Assembly: GCF_000787375.1 (NCBI RefSeq)
Contig: NZ_JRJU01000003.1
Span: 1-64,000 of the forward strand
Length of the DNA stretch: 64,000 bases
Source: Halalkalibacter okhensis
Lineage (GTDB): Bacteria > Bacillota > Bacilli > Bacillales > Bacillaceae_D
Direction of reading: 5' to 3'
This document shows positions 26,542-35,699 of this stretch, in pieces (positions within the stretch are counted from its first letter, which is position 1; each line of letters opens with the position of its first letter). The position numbers and the translations under genes were made by a program. A model generated the notes under the pieces. That model was not told where the DNA came from and searched no databases. It saw nothing but the letters and a program-made list of their open reading frames with translations.

Positions 26542-26838
26542 TTAATGAATGTATAATTGTTGGAATGATACATCGGCTTTCTTTACACCCAACGTCTCTA
26601 AAAATTCATAGACTTCATGAAAAGAGCTCACTGGATATTGGGTTTGACAAATATTTGAGGTCAGACTCATATTTTCTAGAAATTTTCTATTAGCGGCCAT
26701 CCCTTCCGTTAGTTCAAGTATGATTTCTAATACTTCATTGTCTTTTTCAAACGTTACATGTCCATTGCTTTCATTAAAATATACAATTAACGGAATTTGT
26801 GTGTGGGGGTGGACAAAATGAGCTTTGTAAAGGTTCAT
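26542..26838 (-). CDS. Unrecognised 98-residue protein
   Basis: A soluble protein starting with beta strands (NLYKAHFVHPHTQIPLIVYF) and ending with a helix-strand segment (VYEFLETLGVKKADVSFQQLYIH). I do not recognise a family. GGAGGAGAAAC precedes the start, and the stop lies 11 bases ahead of the dehydrogenase start, so it is probably the first gene of that two-gene transcript. No signal peptide or membrane helix. Confidence 0.65.
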   Translation of the reverse strand: MNLYKAHFVHPHTQIPLIVYFNESNGHVTFEKDNEVLEIILELTEGMAANRKFLENMSLTSNICQTQYPVSSFHEVYEFLETLGVKKADVSFQQLYIH

Positions 26839-26950
26839 GTTTCTCCTCCTTTTCTAAACTAGTACGTAATAATTATTACTTATCATTCGACAAATTCCAA
26901 CGATAACCTTCTTCTTTTGATAAACTAAAGAAGATAAAGGAGGACTGATG

Positions 26951-27709
26951 ATGAACTATATAATGATTACCGGAAGCTCTAAAGGGCTTGGTGCAGCGAT
27001 CTCCACGCTCTTGCTGGATAAGCCTGACACAACCTTGCTCTGTATCGCTAGAACAAGGAACAAAGACTTAGAACAATTTGCAGAACAAAAGAACGTCCCT
27101 TACTTCTTCTATCCATTTGACTTAGACGACATAAAGAACATTCCTGCTGTAGTGAGTCAGCTTTTTACTAACGTTATGCTAGAAAAAGCAAATCATGTTC
27201 ACCTCATTAATAATGCCGGGATGTTAGAACCCATCAAGCCTATGGATCGTACGAAACAAGAAGAAATCATTACAAACATTCAAGTGAATCTTCTTGCACC
27301 GATGCTCTTAACTACAGAGTTTCTTAAGAAAACAAAAAATTTCCGAGGAGAAAAGCGAATTATTAACATCTCATCTGGAGCAGGGCAACGTCCAATATAT
27401 GGCTGGGGCTGTTACGGAACGTCGAAAGCTGGTCTTGATCTTTTTAGCCAAACAACGGCGCTTGAACAAGCCCACACAAAATTCCCGACTAAGATTTGCT
27501 CATTCGGTCCAGGTATTATGGACACAAGCATGCAGCAACAAATTCGAACGAGTCCTAAGCAAGATTTCATCGACGTAGAAGCCTTTCAAACGTATAAGGA
27601 AGAAGATAAATTGCTTCCACCTAGTCTAGTTGCCAAAGTGGTTGTGGATTTGTTACATAGGGATGACTTTCCAAACGGACAAGTAGTGAATGTTAGCCAA
27701 TACTTCTAA
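26951..27709 (+). CDS. Benzil reductase/sepiapterin-reductase-like SDR (YueD-like)
   Basis: A 252-residue short-chain dehydrogenase. It begins MNYIMITGSSKGLGAAI, has HLINNAGMLEPI, a catalytic serine in NISSGAG, and YGTSKAGLDLF. Overall it resembles B. subtilis YueD, which reduces benzil to (S)-benzoin, and sepiapterin reductases; the physiological substrate is not known. Two adjacent ATGs (26948, 26951) follow AGGAGG, and the second has the better spacing of seven bases. A strong terminator follows the stop. Confidence 0.82.
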   Translation: MNYIMITGSSKGLGAAISTLLLDKPDTTLLCIARTRNKDLEQFAEQKNVPYFFYPFDLDDIKNIPAVVSQLFTNVMLEKANHVHLINNAGMLEPIKPMDRTKQEEIITNIQVNLLAPMLLTTEFLKKTKNFRGEKRIINISSGAGQRPIYGWGCYGTSKAGLDLFSQTTALEQAHTKFPTKICSFGPGIMDTSMQQQIRTSPKQDFIDVEAFQTYKEEDKLLPPSLVAKVVVDLLHRDDFPNGQVVNVSQYF

Positions 27710-27723
27710 GATACTCATAAGTT

Positions 27724-27776
27724 AGAGGGGGGGTATCTCAAAAGGTCTGATTTTAACCTTTTGAGACACCCCCTCT
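27724..27776. terminator. Terminator after the YueD-like gene
   Basis: A long hairpin of about 20 bp with one or two mismatches, centred near 27750, GC-rich at the base. Confidence 0.85.
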
Positions 27777-27830
27777 GTTGCATTTTAGGACAACCCTTAT
27801 CTTATGCTTTATGATGTTTCCACCACGAAA

Positions 27831-28733
27831 TTACGGGACATCATGCCCCATGGAACTATGGAGAACCTCAAACCATTGATCAAGAGTTAGTTGATAGTCC
27901 AAGGCTTTTACCGCTTTTGTAATGCGATCTTTCTGACTAGAGCCAACAATCGGCATGATTTGTGCTGGGTGAGCAAATAGCCAAGCATATGCTACTTCAT
28001 CCATCGATTCTGCCCCTACTTCTTCTTGAATCTTGGTCAACGCCTTTTGAATTCTTAGACTCTTGTCATCTTCTCCCTTAAATAGAGCGCCACCTGCTAA
28101 TGGGGACCACGCCATTGGGGCAATACGCTGTTCAAGACAGAAATTCAATGTGCCATCTTCCATATTTTCTAATTGATATGGAGATACCTCGATCTGATTT
28201 GTAATTAATTTATCTTCAACATACGATTGCAGCATCGTATATTGGTGATTTTTAAAGTTGGAAACACCAAAATGTCGTACTTTTCCTGCTGATTTTAATG
28301 TTGAAAAAGCAGAAGCTACTTCCTCAGGGTTCATCATTGGGTCAGGTCGATGGATTAATAAAACATCAATATAATCTGTTCTCAATTGACGAAGAGAGTT
28401 TTCCACCGATTCGATGATATGCGCTTTTGATGTATTATAATGATGCGACTTATGCTGCGGTCGGTTAGCTGACTTGAGAACGATGCCACACTTTGTAACA
28501 ATTTCCATTTGCTCACGTAACGAAGGCTGCAGCGCTAATGCTTGACCAAATAATTCCTCGCACCTATAACTTCCGTAGATATCAGCATGATCAAAAGTGG
28601 TAATTCCCTGTTCTAAGCAAAATTTTAATAGTTCAAGTGTTTCTTCCTTTGATTGCTTCCAATCTGCTAAGCGCCATAATCCATGTACCACTCTAGAAAA
28701 CGCTAAATCTTCTGTTAATTGTACTCGCTCCAT
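27831..28733 (-). CDS. Aldo/keto reductase (YcsN-like)
   Basis: A 300-residue TIM-barrel NADPH-dependent reductase. The catalytic tetrad is readable as Asp and Tyr in TFDHADIYGSYR, Lys in EIVTKCGI, and His in VLLIHRPDP. The cofactor loop IVGSSQKDRI lies near the end. Similar to YcsN of B. subtilis and YdhF of E. coli. It stands alone with AGGAGGAATTT before the ATG. The substrate, a small aldehyde or ketone, cannot be predicted. Confidence 0.88.
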   Translation of the reverse strand: MERVQLTEDLAFSRVVHGLWRLADWKQSKEETLELLKFCLEQGITTFDHADIYGSYRCEELFGQALALQPSLREQMEIVTKCGIVLKSANRPQHKSHHYNTSKAHIIESVENSLRQLRTDYIDVLLIHRPDPMMNPEEVASAFSTLKSAGKVRHFGVSNFKNHQYTMLQSYVEDKLITNQIEVSPYQLENMEDGTLNFCLEQRIAPMAWSPLAGGALFKGEDDKSLRIQKALTKIQEEVGAESMDEVAYAWLFAHPAQIMPIVGSSQKDRITKAVKALDYQLTLDQWFEVLHSSMGHDVP

Positions 28734-28837
28734 TTAAATTCCTCCTCATTATTACGGTCTATCTTTCTAAAAGTAAGTCATGTTTTACCCCTTTTCAAAA
28801 TAACCTTTATTAACTGCTTAAAAAAGGAGGTAGACAC

Positions 28838-29098
28838 ATGTCTAATGGTCCTATTCATCCCCCAAAAAGCCCCGGCTTAGCTGCTGTATTAAGTGCTCTT
28901 TGGTGTGGACTTGGTCAAATTTATAATGGCCAAATTGGTAAAGGCATTGCGTTTATGATTATTCAATTTATTAACGCACTTTTAATGTTCATTATTATTG
29001 GGTTTATCACCTATCCCATTATGTGGATTTGGGGAATGGTTGATGCTTACAGGCAAGCCGAACAAATGAATTTGCGATCCACCACAGTAGATGATTAA
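28838..29098 (+). CDS. Small TM2-domain-like membrane protein
   Basis: An 86-residue protein with two membrane helices. The pattern PKSPGLAAVLSALWCGLGQIYNGQIGKGIAFM, then a second helix and WIWGMVDAYRQAE, is that of the TM2/DUF5683 family, whose G.GQ.YNGQ..KG motif is obvious here. Function of these small membrane proteins is unknown. AAAGGAGG precedes the ATG, and a hairpin follows. Confidence 0.8.
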   Translation: MSNGPIHPPKSPGLAAVLSALWCGLGQIYNGQIGKGIAFMIIQFINALLMFIIIGFITYPIMWIWGMVDAYRQAEQMNLRSTTVDD

Positions 29099-29105
29099 CT
29101 CGTTT

Positions 29106-29146
29106 AAGAAGGTGACTTTCTCGCGCTTTCCTATGGTCACCTTCTT
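29106..29146. terminator. Bidirectional terminator
   Basis: Perfect 11-bp arms AAGAAGGTGAC (29106-29116) and GTCACCTTCTT (29136-29146) between convergent genes; the right arm includes the end of the hydrolase gene. Confidence 0.82.
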
Positions 29147-30051
29147 TTTTCACTAAGATATTTGAGCATAATGGTAAATATTTGATTTCTAATTACTGTT
29201 TCTTCATTAAAAAGCTGATGACTGCCCTGATCAATTCGAATCATTTGGCTATTAGGATACATGAATTTCACTTGCTTTTCTCCATAAGCAACATCAACAG
29301 TCCGATCTTCGCTTCCTTGAACCATTAAAAATGAAATGTCCTCCCGCTTCTCATATGACTCCTTTTTTAACCAATCCCCTAAAGCATGAAGCCAGCTTAC
29401 AGGCAACATCTTTTCTTGCAAGGGATCCATTTTTGTAAAAGCAAGATATTCATTGTCACTAGAATTTTTCGAATACACCCTTTTAAGTTTCTTTAGAAAT
29501 GGTTTCGTTAAGAACAACCCTAATGTTGACATTCTCCATAAATATGGGCGAAACAATGGTGCCACTAAGAACATCTTAGAAAAGCTTGCATTCCCATTTT
29601 TAACTAATTGAAGGGCAATGGCGGCACCCGTACTATGTGCAACCAACATGGGTAATGTTCCTTTTGAAAAGAAGAAGCCGAACAATTCGTTTGCGGTGTT
29701 AAAATAATCATGAAAGCTTTTCACCGACATACGCTCTCCGCTAGAAAGCCCATGCCCTGGCAAATCATAAGCAATGACCTCATAATGATTCTCTACTAGC
29801 TCTTTGATCGCCTTACTTAAAGAAGCAGCATGATCTAAATACCCATGAATCAATAAGACGGTCCCAATTGAATGATTTGGCTTGAATTGTTGAACGAAAA
29901 GATCATATCCCGCCAATGGGATGTAACCATAGTGATGGTCACTATTTTTTATGTTTAAATCATAGTAGCTTTTATATGTTTCTATGTGATGAGATTCCAC
30001 TCCAAATGACAAACGCTCTGATTGAATCATTTCAAGTGTTCTTCTAATCAT
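29137..30051 (-). CDS. Alpha/beta hydrolase, lysophospholipase-like
   Basis: A 304-residue serine hydrolase of the S33/monoacylglycerol-lipase type. It has the oxyanion loop [11 protein letters not shown], the lid region [13 protein letters not shown], the nucleophile in VAHSTGAA, an acid in QGSEDRTVD and the base in [10 protein letters not shown]. No signal peptide, so it is cytoplasmic and may act on lysophospholipids or acylglycerols. Its start overlaps the stop of rlmCD by four bases (ATGA), implying translational coupling. Confidence 0.85.
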   Translation of the reverse strand: MIRRTLEMIQSERLSFGVESHHIETYKSYYDLNIKNSDHHYGYIPLAGYDLFVQQFKPNHSIGTVLLIHGYLDHAASLSKAIKELVENHYEVIAYDLPGHGLSSGERMSVKSFHDYFNTANELFGFFFSKGTLPMLVAHSTGAAIALQLVKNGNASFSKMFLVAPLFRPYLWRMSTLGLFLTKPFLKKLKRVYSKNSSDNEYLAFTKMDPLQEKMLPVSWLHALGDWLKKESYEKREDISFLMVQGSEDRTVDVAYGEKQVKFMYPNSQMIRIDQGSHQLFNEETVIRNQIFTIMLKYLSEKRR

Positions 30052-31442
30052 TTTTCTCTCACTAATTCCGTTACGCTTTCAACTTGCGCTGTCCATGGAA
30101 ACATATCAACTGGTTGAATTGATTTCACTTTGTACCCTTTTTTACTTAATCGATCAACATCCTTTGCTAATGTTGACGGGTTACAGGATACATACACCAT
30201 CCGTTTCGGCTTTACTTCTATAATTGTTTGAAGAAGTTTGTCATCACATCCTGTCCTTGGTGGATCAACAACCACCACATCTGGCTTCCAGCCATCCTTC
30301 TGCCAACGAGGAAGTAAGGTTTCTGCCTTTCCTACTTCATAACTAACATGATGAAAACCATGATTTTTCGCGTTCACTCTAGCATCCTTAATGGAAGCCT
30401 CGATCACATCCATGCCTCTCACTTCAGCCGCTTCGTTAGCCAACCATAGACCGATTGTTCCAACGCCACAGTATGCATCAACAACTTTTTCCTTCCCAGT
30501 TAAGGCAGCTGCTCGCTTTACAACGTTATACAGCTTCACTGTTTGGGTCGGATTCAACTGAAAAAAGGCACGTGCCGACAATGTGAAAGATAAATCTCCT
30601 AGCTTCTCTTCAATGACTTCCTCTCCGGCTAAATGAACGGTTTTCTCTCCAAAAATGATTGAGGTCTTCTGTCCATTTACATTTTGAATAATGGAAGTTA
30701 CTTCCGGGAGACGCTTTTGAATCTCAGAGATAATGGCGTCTTTTCGAGGCAACTCTTCTTCCTTTGTTACTAAAACGACCTGAACTTGACCCGTTTCAAA
30801 GCCTACCCGTGTAACAATGGTGCGAATCACACCTTTATGCTTCCGCTCATTGTAAATGGGGACATTGAGATCGGATAAAATTTGTTTGACTACTTCCGTC
30901 ACTTTATTTGTTGACTGATGTTGAACCTTACACTCGGTCAAATCAATTAATTTATGAGAATTCATTGCATATAGACCAGCAATAACCTCTTCCCCACGCT
31001 TAGCTACTTGAAGCTGGCTCTTATTGCGATAATCCCATGGATCTTCCATTCCAATCGTGTCGTGAATGACTAATTGATTCATATTCAACTTCGTATGCCG
31101 CTCAAAGGCTTGTCTAACCATATCTCGCTTCTCACGGAGTGTCGCATGATAGTTCATATGTTGCAATTGACAGCCTCCACACTGGTCATAAACAGGGCAA
31201 GGCGGATCAATTCGTTCTTTTGAGCGCTTACGAATTTTAACCACTTTTGCTTCTGCAAATCTTTGATTTACTTTTGTCACTTCTGCCACCACTTCTTCAT
31301 TTGGAAGTGCACCTGGAACAAAGACCACTTGTTTTTTGAAATACCCTACTCCTTCTCCATTGATGCCAAGTCGCTTAATCGTCAGTGGTAACTTCTGGCC
31401 CTTTTTCATATCAATTGCCTTATGTATCGGTTTTTGGTTCAT
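30048..31442 (-). CDS. rlmCD: 23S rRNA (uracil-5-)-methyltransferase RlmCD
   Basis: A 464-residue SAM-dependent enzyme of the RumA/TrmA family; the B. subtilis homologue YefA methylates both U747 and U1939 of 23S rRNA. An N-terminal TRAM domain (residues 15-70) precedes the iron-sulfur motif [11 protein letters not shown]. The SAM domain has [23 protein letters not shown] and the catalytic cysteine in [13 protein letters not shown] complete the site. I place the start at ATG 31442 behind GGAGTGAGGAA; 17 further codons are open upstream. The next gene overlaps by four bases. Confidence 0.93.
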   Translation of the reverse strand: MNQKPIHKAIDMKKGQKLPLTIKRLGINGEGVGYFKKQVVFVPGALPNEEVVAEVTKVNQRFAEAKVVKIRKRSKERIDPPCPVYDQCGGCQLQHMNYHATLREKRDMVRQAFERHTKLNMNQLVIHDTIGMEDPWDYRNKSQLQVAKRGEEVIAGLYAMNSHKLIDLTECKVQHQSTNKVTEVVKQILSDLNVPIYNERKHKGVIRTIVTRVGFETGQVQVVLVTKEEELPRKDAIISEIQKRLPEVTSIIQNVNGQKTSIIFGEKTVHLAGEEVIEEKLGDLSFTLSARAFFQLNPTQTVKLYNVVKRAAALTGKEKVVDAYCGVGTIGLWLANEAAEVRGMDVIEASIKDARVNAKNHGFHHVSYEVGKAETLLPRWQKDGWKPDVVVVDPPRTGCDDKLLQTIIEVKPKRMVYVSCNPSTLAKDVDRLSKKGYKVKSIQPVDMFPWTAQVESVTELVREK

Positions 31443-31574
31443 TTCCTCACTCCGTTCTATCTTAGCGTCCCCTATTATAGCATGTTCGCACATTTCTTCC
31501 TAAACTTACTAGACCGAAAATACGTGTACATCTGCTAGAATAGACACAGAGATTTAAATAGAGGAGAGATTATT

Positions 31575-31937
31575 TTGTCTATACCTACAGATGTAGCATC
31601 ATTACAAATTATGGCCCACGTTTATAAACGTGAAAGTTTGCAGTCTATCTTTGATAAGACTGTGGAAAGTCTTGTGGAGCAAGTTCTTTACATTGATTGG
31701 GTCGGAATTTATATGTACGAGAACTTGGATCATAAATTGGTTGCAGCTTCTTCTTTTGAAGATGATATTAAATGGGAATGTAACGGTGAATTAAAGTTCC
31801 CTATTACCAATTCAATGGAAGAAGAAATTGGAATGATGGTTGTGCGGAGTCGTCAGCCCATTGCCTTTGATGTAACCGATGTTAGTACACTTGAAACTAT
31901 TGCATCAGCAATTGGTCAGCAAAGCTTTGCTAACTAA
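31575..31937 (+). CDS. Small GAF-domain-like protein
   Basis: A 120-residue protein that looks like a single GAF domain of the YebR/phytochrome-related sort. Features are IDWVGIYMYENLDHKLVAAS, then an F-P-I strand, then VVRSRQPIAFDVTDVSTLETIASAIG. It begins at TTG 31575 after GAGGAGAG. No enzyme domain is fused, so it may be a ligand sensor or act in trans. It is convergent with pdaA and shares its terminator. Ligand unknown. Confidence 0.72.
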   Translation: MSIPTDVASLQIMAHVYKRESLQSIFDKTVESLVEQVLYIDWVGIYMYENLDHKLVAASSFEDDIKWECNGELKFPITNSMEEEIGMMVVRSRQPIAFDVTDVSTLETIASAIGQQSFAN

Positions 31938-31944
31938 TGAATAT

Positions 31945-31975
31945 AGATCAGTCACTCTACTTGTGTGACTGATCT
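31945..31975. terminator. Bidirectional terminator between the GAF gene and pdaA
   Basis: AGATCAGTCAC (31945-31955) pairs perfectly with GTGACTGATCT (31965-31975), followed by T residues. Confidence 0.87.
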
Positions 31976-31995
31976 CTTTTTGTTTTAAATCTCCC

Positions 31996-32796
31996 TTAAA
32001 GAAATGGCCACTCTGCTGTGTGCTTTTTGAACATGAGATCATCAAGGCTTTTAAATTCATAGCCTTGTTCTCTTGCATCGTCGATAACACGAGGCAATGC
32101 TTCGGCATTGTCACTTGAAACAGAATGGATTAGCATAATGGCACCAGGGTGGATTCGTTTCATAATTTGATTGTATGCGTAATCGCCACCCTTTTGATTA
32201 TCCACTTCCCAATCTTTATAGGCCATCGACCAAAAGACATTCGTGTAGCCTAACTTTTCTGAAAGCACTAATGAGCGTTCACTAAATTGTCCTCTAGGCG
32301 GACGCAGATAGTGCATTTCTTTTACACCCGTCAATTCGGTAAAACGCTCTTTTACTTTGTTTAGTTCATTCGTTAATCGACCATCCCCAACTTCAGGTAA
32401 GCTTGGATGGTGCCATGAGTGGTTCCCAACAATATGTCCTTCATCCACCATTCGTTGGATCAGTTCAGGAGCATCATTTAAATAATGTCCCGTAACAAAA
32501 AAAGCAGCTGGGACTTCTTTGTCTTTTAAAACATCAAGAACTTTTTCTGTATACCCATTTTCATAGCCATTATCAAAGGTCAAGTAGAGCTCTTTTTTTG
32601 ACGTGTCTCCAATAAAAAAACCATTCGTCTTTTCTAATAGCTCAAGATATAGGGGCTCCGTAGTAACAGGCTGATTATCTTTCTTAGGTTTATAATTCCA
32701 ATTATGAACTGTATTGTTATAAGCAGAAGCGAAAGTCCCCCCGAATCCAAAAAACATCGCTATGAGCATGGTGATTACGGTAATTTTCTTAAGCAT
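31996..32796 (-). CDS. pdaA: Peptidoglycan N-acetylmuramic acid deacetylase PdaA
   Basis: A 266-residue exported NodB-family deacetylase needed to form muramic-delta-lactam in the spore cortex, and so for germination. A signal peptide spans residues 1-25. The NodB motifs are TFDNGYENG (motif 1, with the Asn variant usual in PdaA), NHSWHHPSLP (motif 2, zinc histidines), RPPRGQFSE (motif 3) and MLIHSVS near the end. Length matches B. subtilis PdaA (263). Transcription in the forespore by sigma-G is known for the family. Confidence 0.94.
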   Translation of the reverse strand: MLKKITVITMLIAMFFGFGGTFASAYNNTVHNWNYKPKKDNQPVTTEPLYLELLEKTNGFFIGDTSKKELYLTFDNGYENGYTEKVLDVLKDKEVPAAFFVTGHYLNDAPELIQRMVDEGHIVGNHSWHHPSLPEVGDGRLTNELNKVKERFTELTGVKEMHYLRPPRGQFSERSLVLSEKLGYTNVFWSMAYKDWEVDNQKGGDYAYNQIMKRIHPGAIMLIHSVSSDNAEALPRVIDDAREQGYEFKSLDDLMFKKHTAEWPFL

Positions 32797-32920
32797 TCAG
32801 TATCATACTCCCTCATTTTTTTGTTAGTTTTATCACTGAAAGAGTGCTTTATGTATGATTTTGGATGACTAAGAAAATAAATCGATTTGTTTTCCAAAAA
32901 CAGAAGAAGCCTGATCTAAA

Positions 32921-32952
32921 GGCACGAAAAAGAAAACGATTCTTTTTGTGCC
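32921..32952 (-). terminator. Terminator after the fumarase gene
   Basis: An imperfect hairpin of GGCAC plus an A-rich arm pairing with a T-rich arm plus GTGCC, just below the fumarase stop on the minus strand. Confidence 0.7.
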
Positions 32953-32978
32953 TAGTCATCTCGGCTTCTACATTTTTA

Positions 32979-34523
32979 TTATTTAAATACAGGTTCTTTA
33001 AACTGAGCTAGTTTTTCAAGAGAGGACTTGTCCACATCTGCATGCAAGCTATTTCCATGAGAATCCATCGTAACAATTGCAGCAAAACCTTCTACTTCTA
33101 GATGCCACATCGCCTCTGGAATCCCAAAATCCAGTAAATCTACCCCTTTTACTTTCTTAATACAGTCTGCGTAGTATTGGGCTGCTCCACCAATCGCATT
33201 AAGGTATACGCCACCATGCTCTCCAAGCGCTTTAAGGGTTTTTGGCCCCATGCCACCTTTTCCGATGACCGCACGGATTCCAAATTTCTTCATGATGTCT
33301 CCTTGATAAGGCTCTTCACGAATACTTGTCGTTGGACCGGCCGCTTTTACATGCCACTCTCCTTGTTCATCTTTCATCATAACAGGACCACAGTGATAAA
33401 TGACTTGGCCATTCAAGTCAATTGGAGCATCATGATCCATAAGGTGATGATGAATCGCATCACGACCTGTGTGCATCATGCCGTTAATAATTACCACATC
33501 TCCCACTTTCAGCTCACGAATCTGCTCCTCTGTAATTGGCGCTTCAAGTACGACTTCTCGTACTTCTTCGGCACTGTCTTCTGTAGCTGCCACTTCTTGT
33601 TCTACACTAGTAAGGTCCACCTTTTCCCCATCTTTATAGAGCCACTCTTGAATAGCTCCTGTCTCTTGATCAAGAACAACACCTAAACGACGATATGCCC
33701 AGCAGTTGTAAGCAACAGACACGAAGAAGCTTGCTGGCAAACGATTCATCGTACCGATCTTACAGCCAAGCAATGTTGCTTCTCCACCAAATCCCATCGT
33801 CCCAATTCCAAGCTTATTGGCATTTTCCAAAACGTAACCCTCAAGCTTTTGAAGGTCTTCATTTTCATTGACATCATCTACGGTACGGAAAAGTTGTTCT
33901 TTTGCTAAAGAATAACTTGTTGTTCGATCTCCTCCAATCCCAACACCAATGAAGCCGGCACTACAGCCTTGTCCTTGTGCTTGATACACGGAATGCATAA
34001 TACATTTTCGGATTCCATCTAAATCACGACCAGCACGTCCTAAACCTTCTAATTCAGTCGGCAAACTGTATTGAATATTTTTATTTTCACAGCCACCACC
34101 TTTTAAAATTAAACGAACATCAATCACATCTTTTTCCCACTGTTCAAAATGGATCACAGGAGTTCCTTCTCCAAGATTATTACCTGAGTTCTTTCCTGTA
34201 AGTGAATCCACAGAGTTCGGACGAAGCTTTGTGTCTTTTGTTGCTCGTTCAACAGCAGTATAAATGGCTTTTTTCATTTCAATTTGATTGACTCCAACCG
34301 GAACCTTTACTTCAAACGTTGGCATGCCTGTATCTTGGCAAATTGGAGATACATTCTCATCAGCCATTCCGATATTTTCTGTAATTGTCGATAGTGATAA
34401 TGCAGCTCGCGTTCCAGCATTCTCTTTTGCTTTTGCCTTAGCAATGGCTCGGCGCACATCATTTGGTAGATTCGTAGATGTTTCAACGATTAGCTGGTAC
34501 ATACTTTCTTCAAAATTCTTCAT
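32979..34523 (-). CDS. fumA: Class I fumarate hydratase, single-chain
   Basis: A 514-residue iron-sulfur hydro-lyase that interconverts fumarate and malate. It is the fused form, with a tartrate-dehydratase-alpha-like part (residues 1-290) and a beta-like part (from about 335). The three [4Fe-4S] cysteines are in SPICQDTGMP, GQGCSAGFIGVGIGGDR and TLLGCKIGTMNRLP. GKGGMGPKTLKAL is a typical C-terminal motif. ATG 34523 is nine bases after GGGAG; the ATG nine bases earlier touches the ribosome site. This oxygen-sensitive type exists in some Bacillaceae beside class II FumC. Confidence 0.9.
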   Translation of the reverse strand: MKNFEESMYQLIVETSTNLPNDVRRAIAKAKAKENAGTRAALSLSTITENIGMADENVSPICQDTGMPTFEVKVPVGVNQIEMKKAIYTAVERATKDTKLRPNSVDSLTGKNSGNNLGEGTPVIHFEQWEKDVIDVRLILKGGGCENKNIQYSLPTELEGLGRAGRDLDGIRKCIMHSVYQAQGQGCSAGFIGVGIGGDRTTSYSLAKEQLFRTVDDVNENEDLQKLEGYVLENANKLGIGTMGFGGEATLLGCKIGTMNRLPASFFVSVAYNCWAYRRLGVVLDQETGAIQEWLYKDGEKVDLTSVEQEVAATEDSAEEVREVVLEAPITEEQIRELKVGDVVIINGMMHTGRDAIHHHLMDHDAPIDLNGQVIYHCGPVMMKDEQGEWHVKAAGPTTSIREEPYQGDIMKKFGIRAVIGKGGMGPKTLKALGEHGGVYLNAIGGAAQYYADCIKKVKGVDLLDFGIPEAMWHLEVEGFAAIVTMDSHGNSLHADVDKSSLEKLAQFKEPVFK

Positions 34524-34664
34524 ATCATCCATCTCCCTTTTGGTACAAACATATATAATCTCATTACTATTATAAAGCTAGTCCAAAAATTCCGAAAGTC
34601 CTAACTGGAAGCGTGTTCAAAAATAAGGTCAATCGTTGATGCATTCCCTTCCCTTCTTAACAAA

Positions 34665-34689
34665 AAAACGCTCCAAACTGGAACGTTTT
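34665..34689 (-). terminator. Terminator after the histidine phosphatase gene
   Basis: AAAACG(C)TCCA pairs with TGGA(A)CGTTTT over a three-base loop immediately below the stop codon. Confidence 0.7.
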
Positions 34690-35331
34690 CTAAAGTAATC
34701 CCTTTTTCGAATGTTGATTAACTAATGATTCTAAGTGTGCCGTTTTATTCGTATAGTGAATAAGTGGTTTATTGCTTCTTTTTGACCACTCAATATGCGT
34801 AATGCCCGTATTATTAATCTGAAATGGTCGATGAAAGGTATACCACTTCTCACCTGTTAAAAGATACATAAGAAAAATACTGATGAATCCACCATGTGAA
34901 ACGATACCAACATGATCACCTTGATGTGCCAAAAGCATTTGATCGATTACGTGCTGACAACGCTCCGTTAACTCTTGGACGGTTTCGGTGCCTGGAATTC
35001 CTGAAGTAAGGATGGATGTCTCATTCACCACTGGAAATGTTTCATAAATCTCCGTCCGTGTTAAGCCTTGTAATGGGCCAAGATACACCTCTCTTACTTT
35101 TTCCCACTTATGCACCGTCCTATTTTGCAACGCACCAATGGCCTTTGCCGTATGATACGCACGCGTCAAATCACTACTATAAAGGTAATCGAGCTGCACA
35201 TCCTTAAAATAATCCGCGACAAGTTCAACTTGTTGCTCGCCAAGGTCAGACAATGGGAAATCTTTACAACCTTGAATCAATCCACTCACGTTTCCTTCTG
35301 ATTCACCGTGCCTAATCAGATATAAATTCAT
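34690..35331 (-). CDS. Histidine phosphatase family protein (phosphoglycerate-mutase-like)
   Basis: A 213-residue member of the histidine phosphatase superfamily. The phospho-accepting His8 is in LIRHGESEGN, and other active-site groups are in YSSDLTRAYHTA, REVYLGPLQG and GIVSHGGFI. Such proteins include cofactor-dependent mutases and several broad phosphatases; the sequence does not decide. It follows the SE1561-family gene by about 15 bases and is likely in one operon with it. Confidence 0.85.
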   Translation of the reverse strand: MNLYLIRHGESEGNVSGLIQGCKDFPLSDLGEQQVELVADYFKDVQLDYLYSSDLTRAYHTAKAIGALQNRTVHKWEKVREVYLGPLQGLTRTEIYETFPVVNETSILTSGIPGTETVQELTERCQHVIDQMLLAHQGDHVGIVSHGGFISIFLMYLLTGEKWYTFHRPFQINNTGITHIEWSKRSNKPLIHYTNKTAHLESLVNQHSKKGLL

Positions 35332-35346
35332 TTGAAACCATACTCC

Positions 35347-35535
35347 TTATTCTGACCAATCATGACGGAATTGCTTACATTTTGTTTCGATATCATCAAG
35401 CATAGCAAGCAATCGATCGATATCGTCTACACCCGCTTCTTCGGGATCCATCGTTTCCAGAACGGTCATCACCATATCAAGTCTATTTTGCAAATACGTC
35501 ATTTGTTCTTTTTTATCATGTATAGGTCCACCCAA
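35347..35535 (-). CDS. Small SE1561-family protein
   Basis: A 62-residue acidic, helical protein resembling the small staphylococcal and bacillar SE1561 family, with IHDKKEQMTYLQNRLDMVM and DDIDRLLAMLDDIETKCKQF. It probably forms a helical hairpin. It is transcribed just upstream of the histidine phosphatase. No function is known; the family name is from memory. Confidence 0.75.
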   Translation of the reverse strand: MGGPIHDKKEQMTYLQNRLDMVMTVLETMDPEEAGVDDIDRLLAMLDDIETKCKQFRHDWSE

Positions 35536-35699
35536 TTATGTTCGCTCCTTTTTTCATCTAACCAACTTTAATGTGTAAAGTGTAACAGATTCTTTCCTCT
35601 CACACAATGAAACGTCGGACACCTTAAAAGTAGTCCTTTTGAAACACCTGCTTTTACGTTATGATAAATGAAGTAATTTAATAAAGGAGTACGATCTTT

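Noticed and set aside
33177-33686. 169-codon plus-strand ORF
   Set aside because: Antisense shadow of the class I fumarase gene, with no ribosome site.
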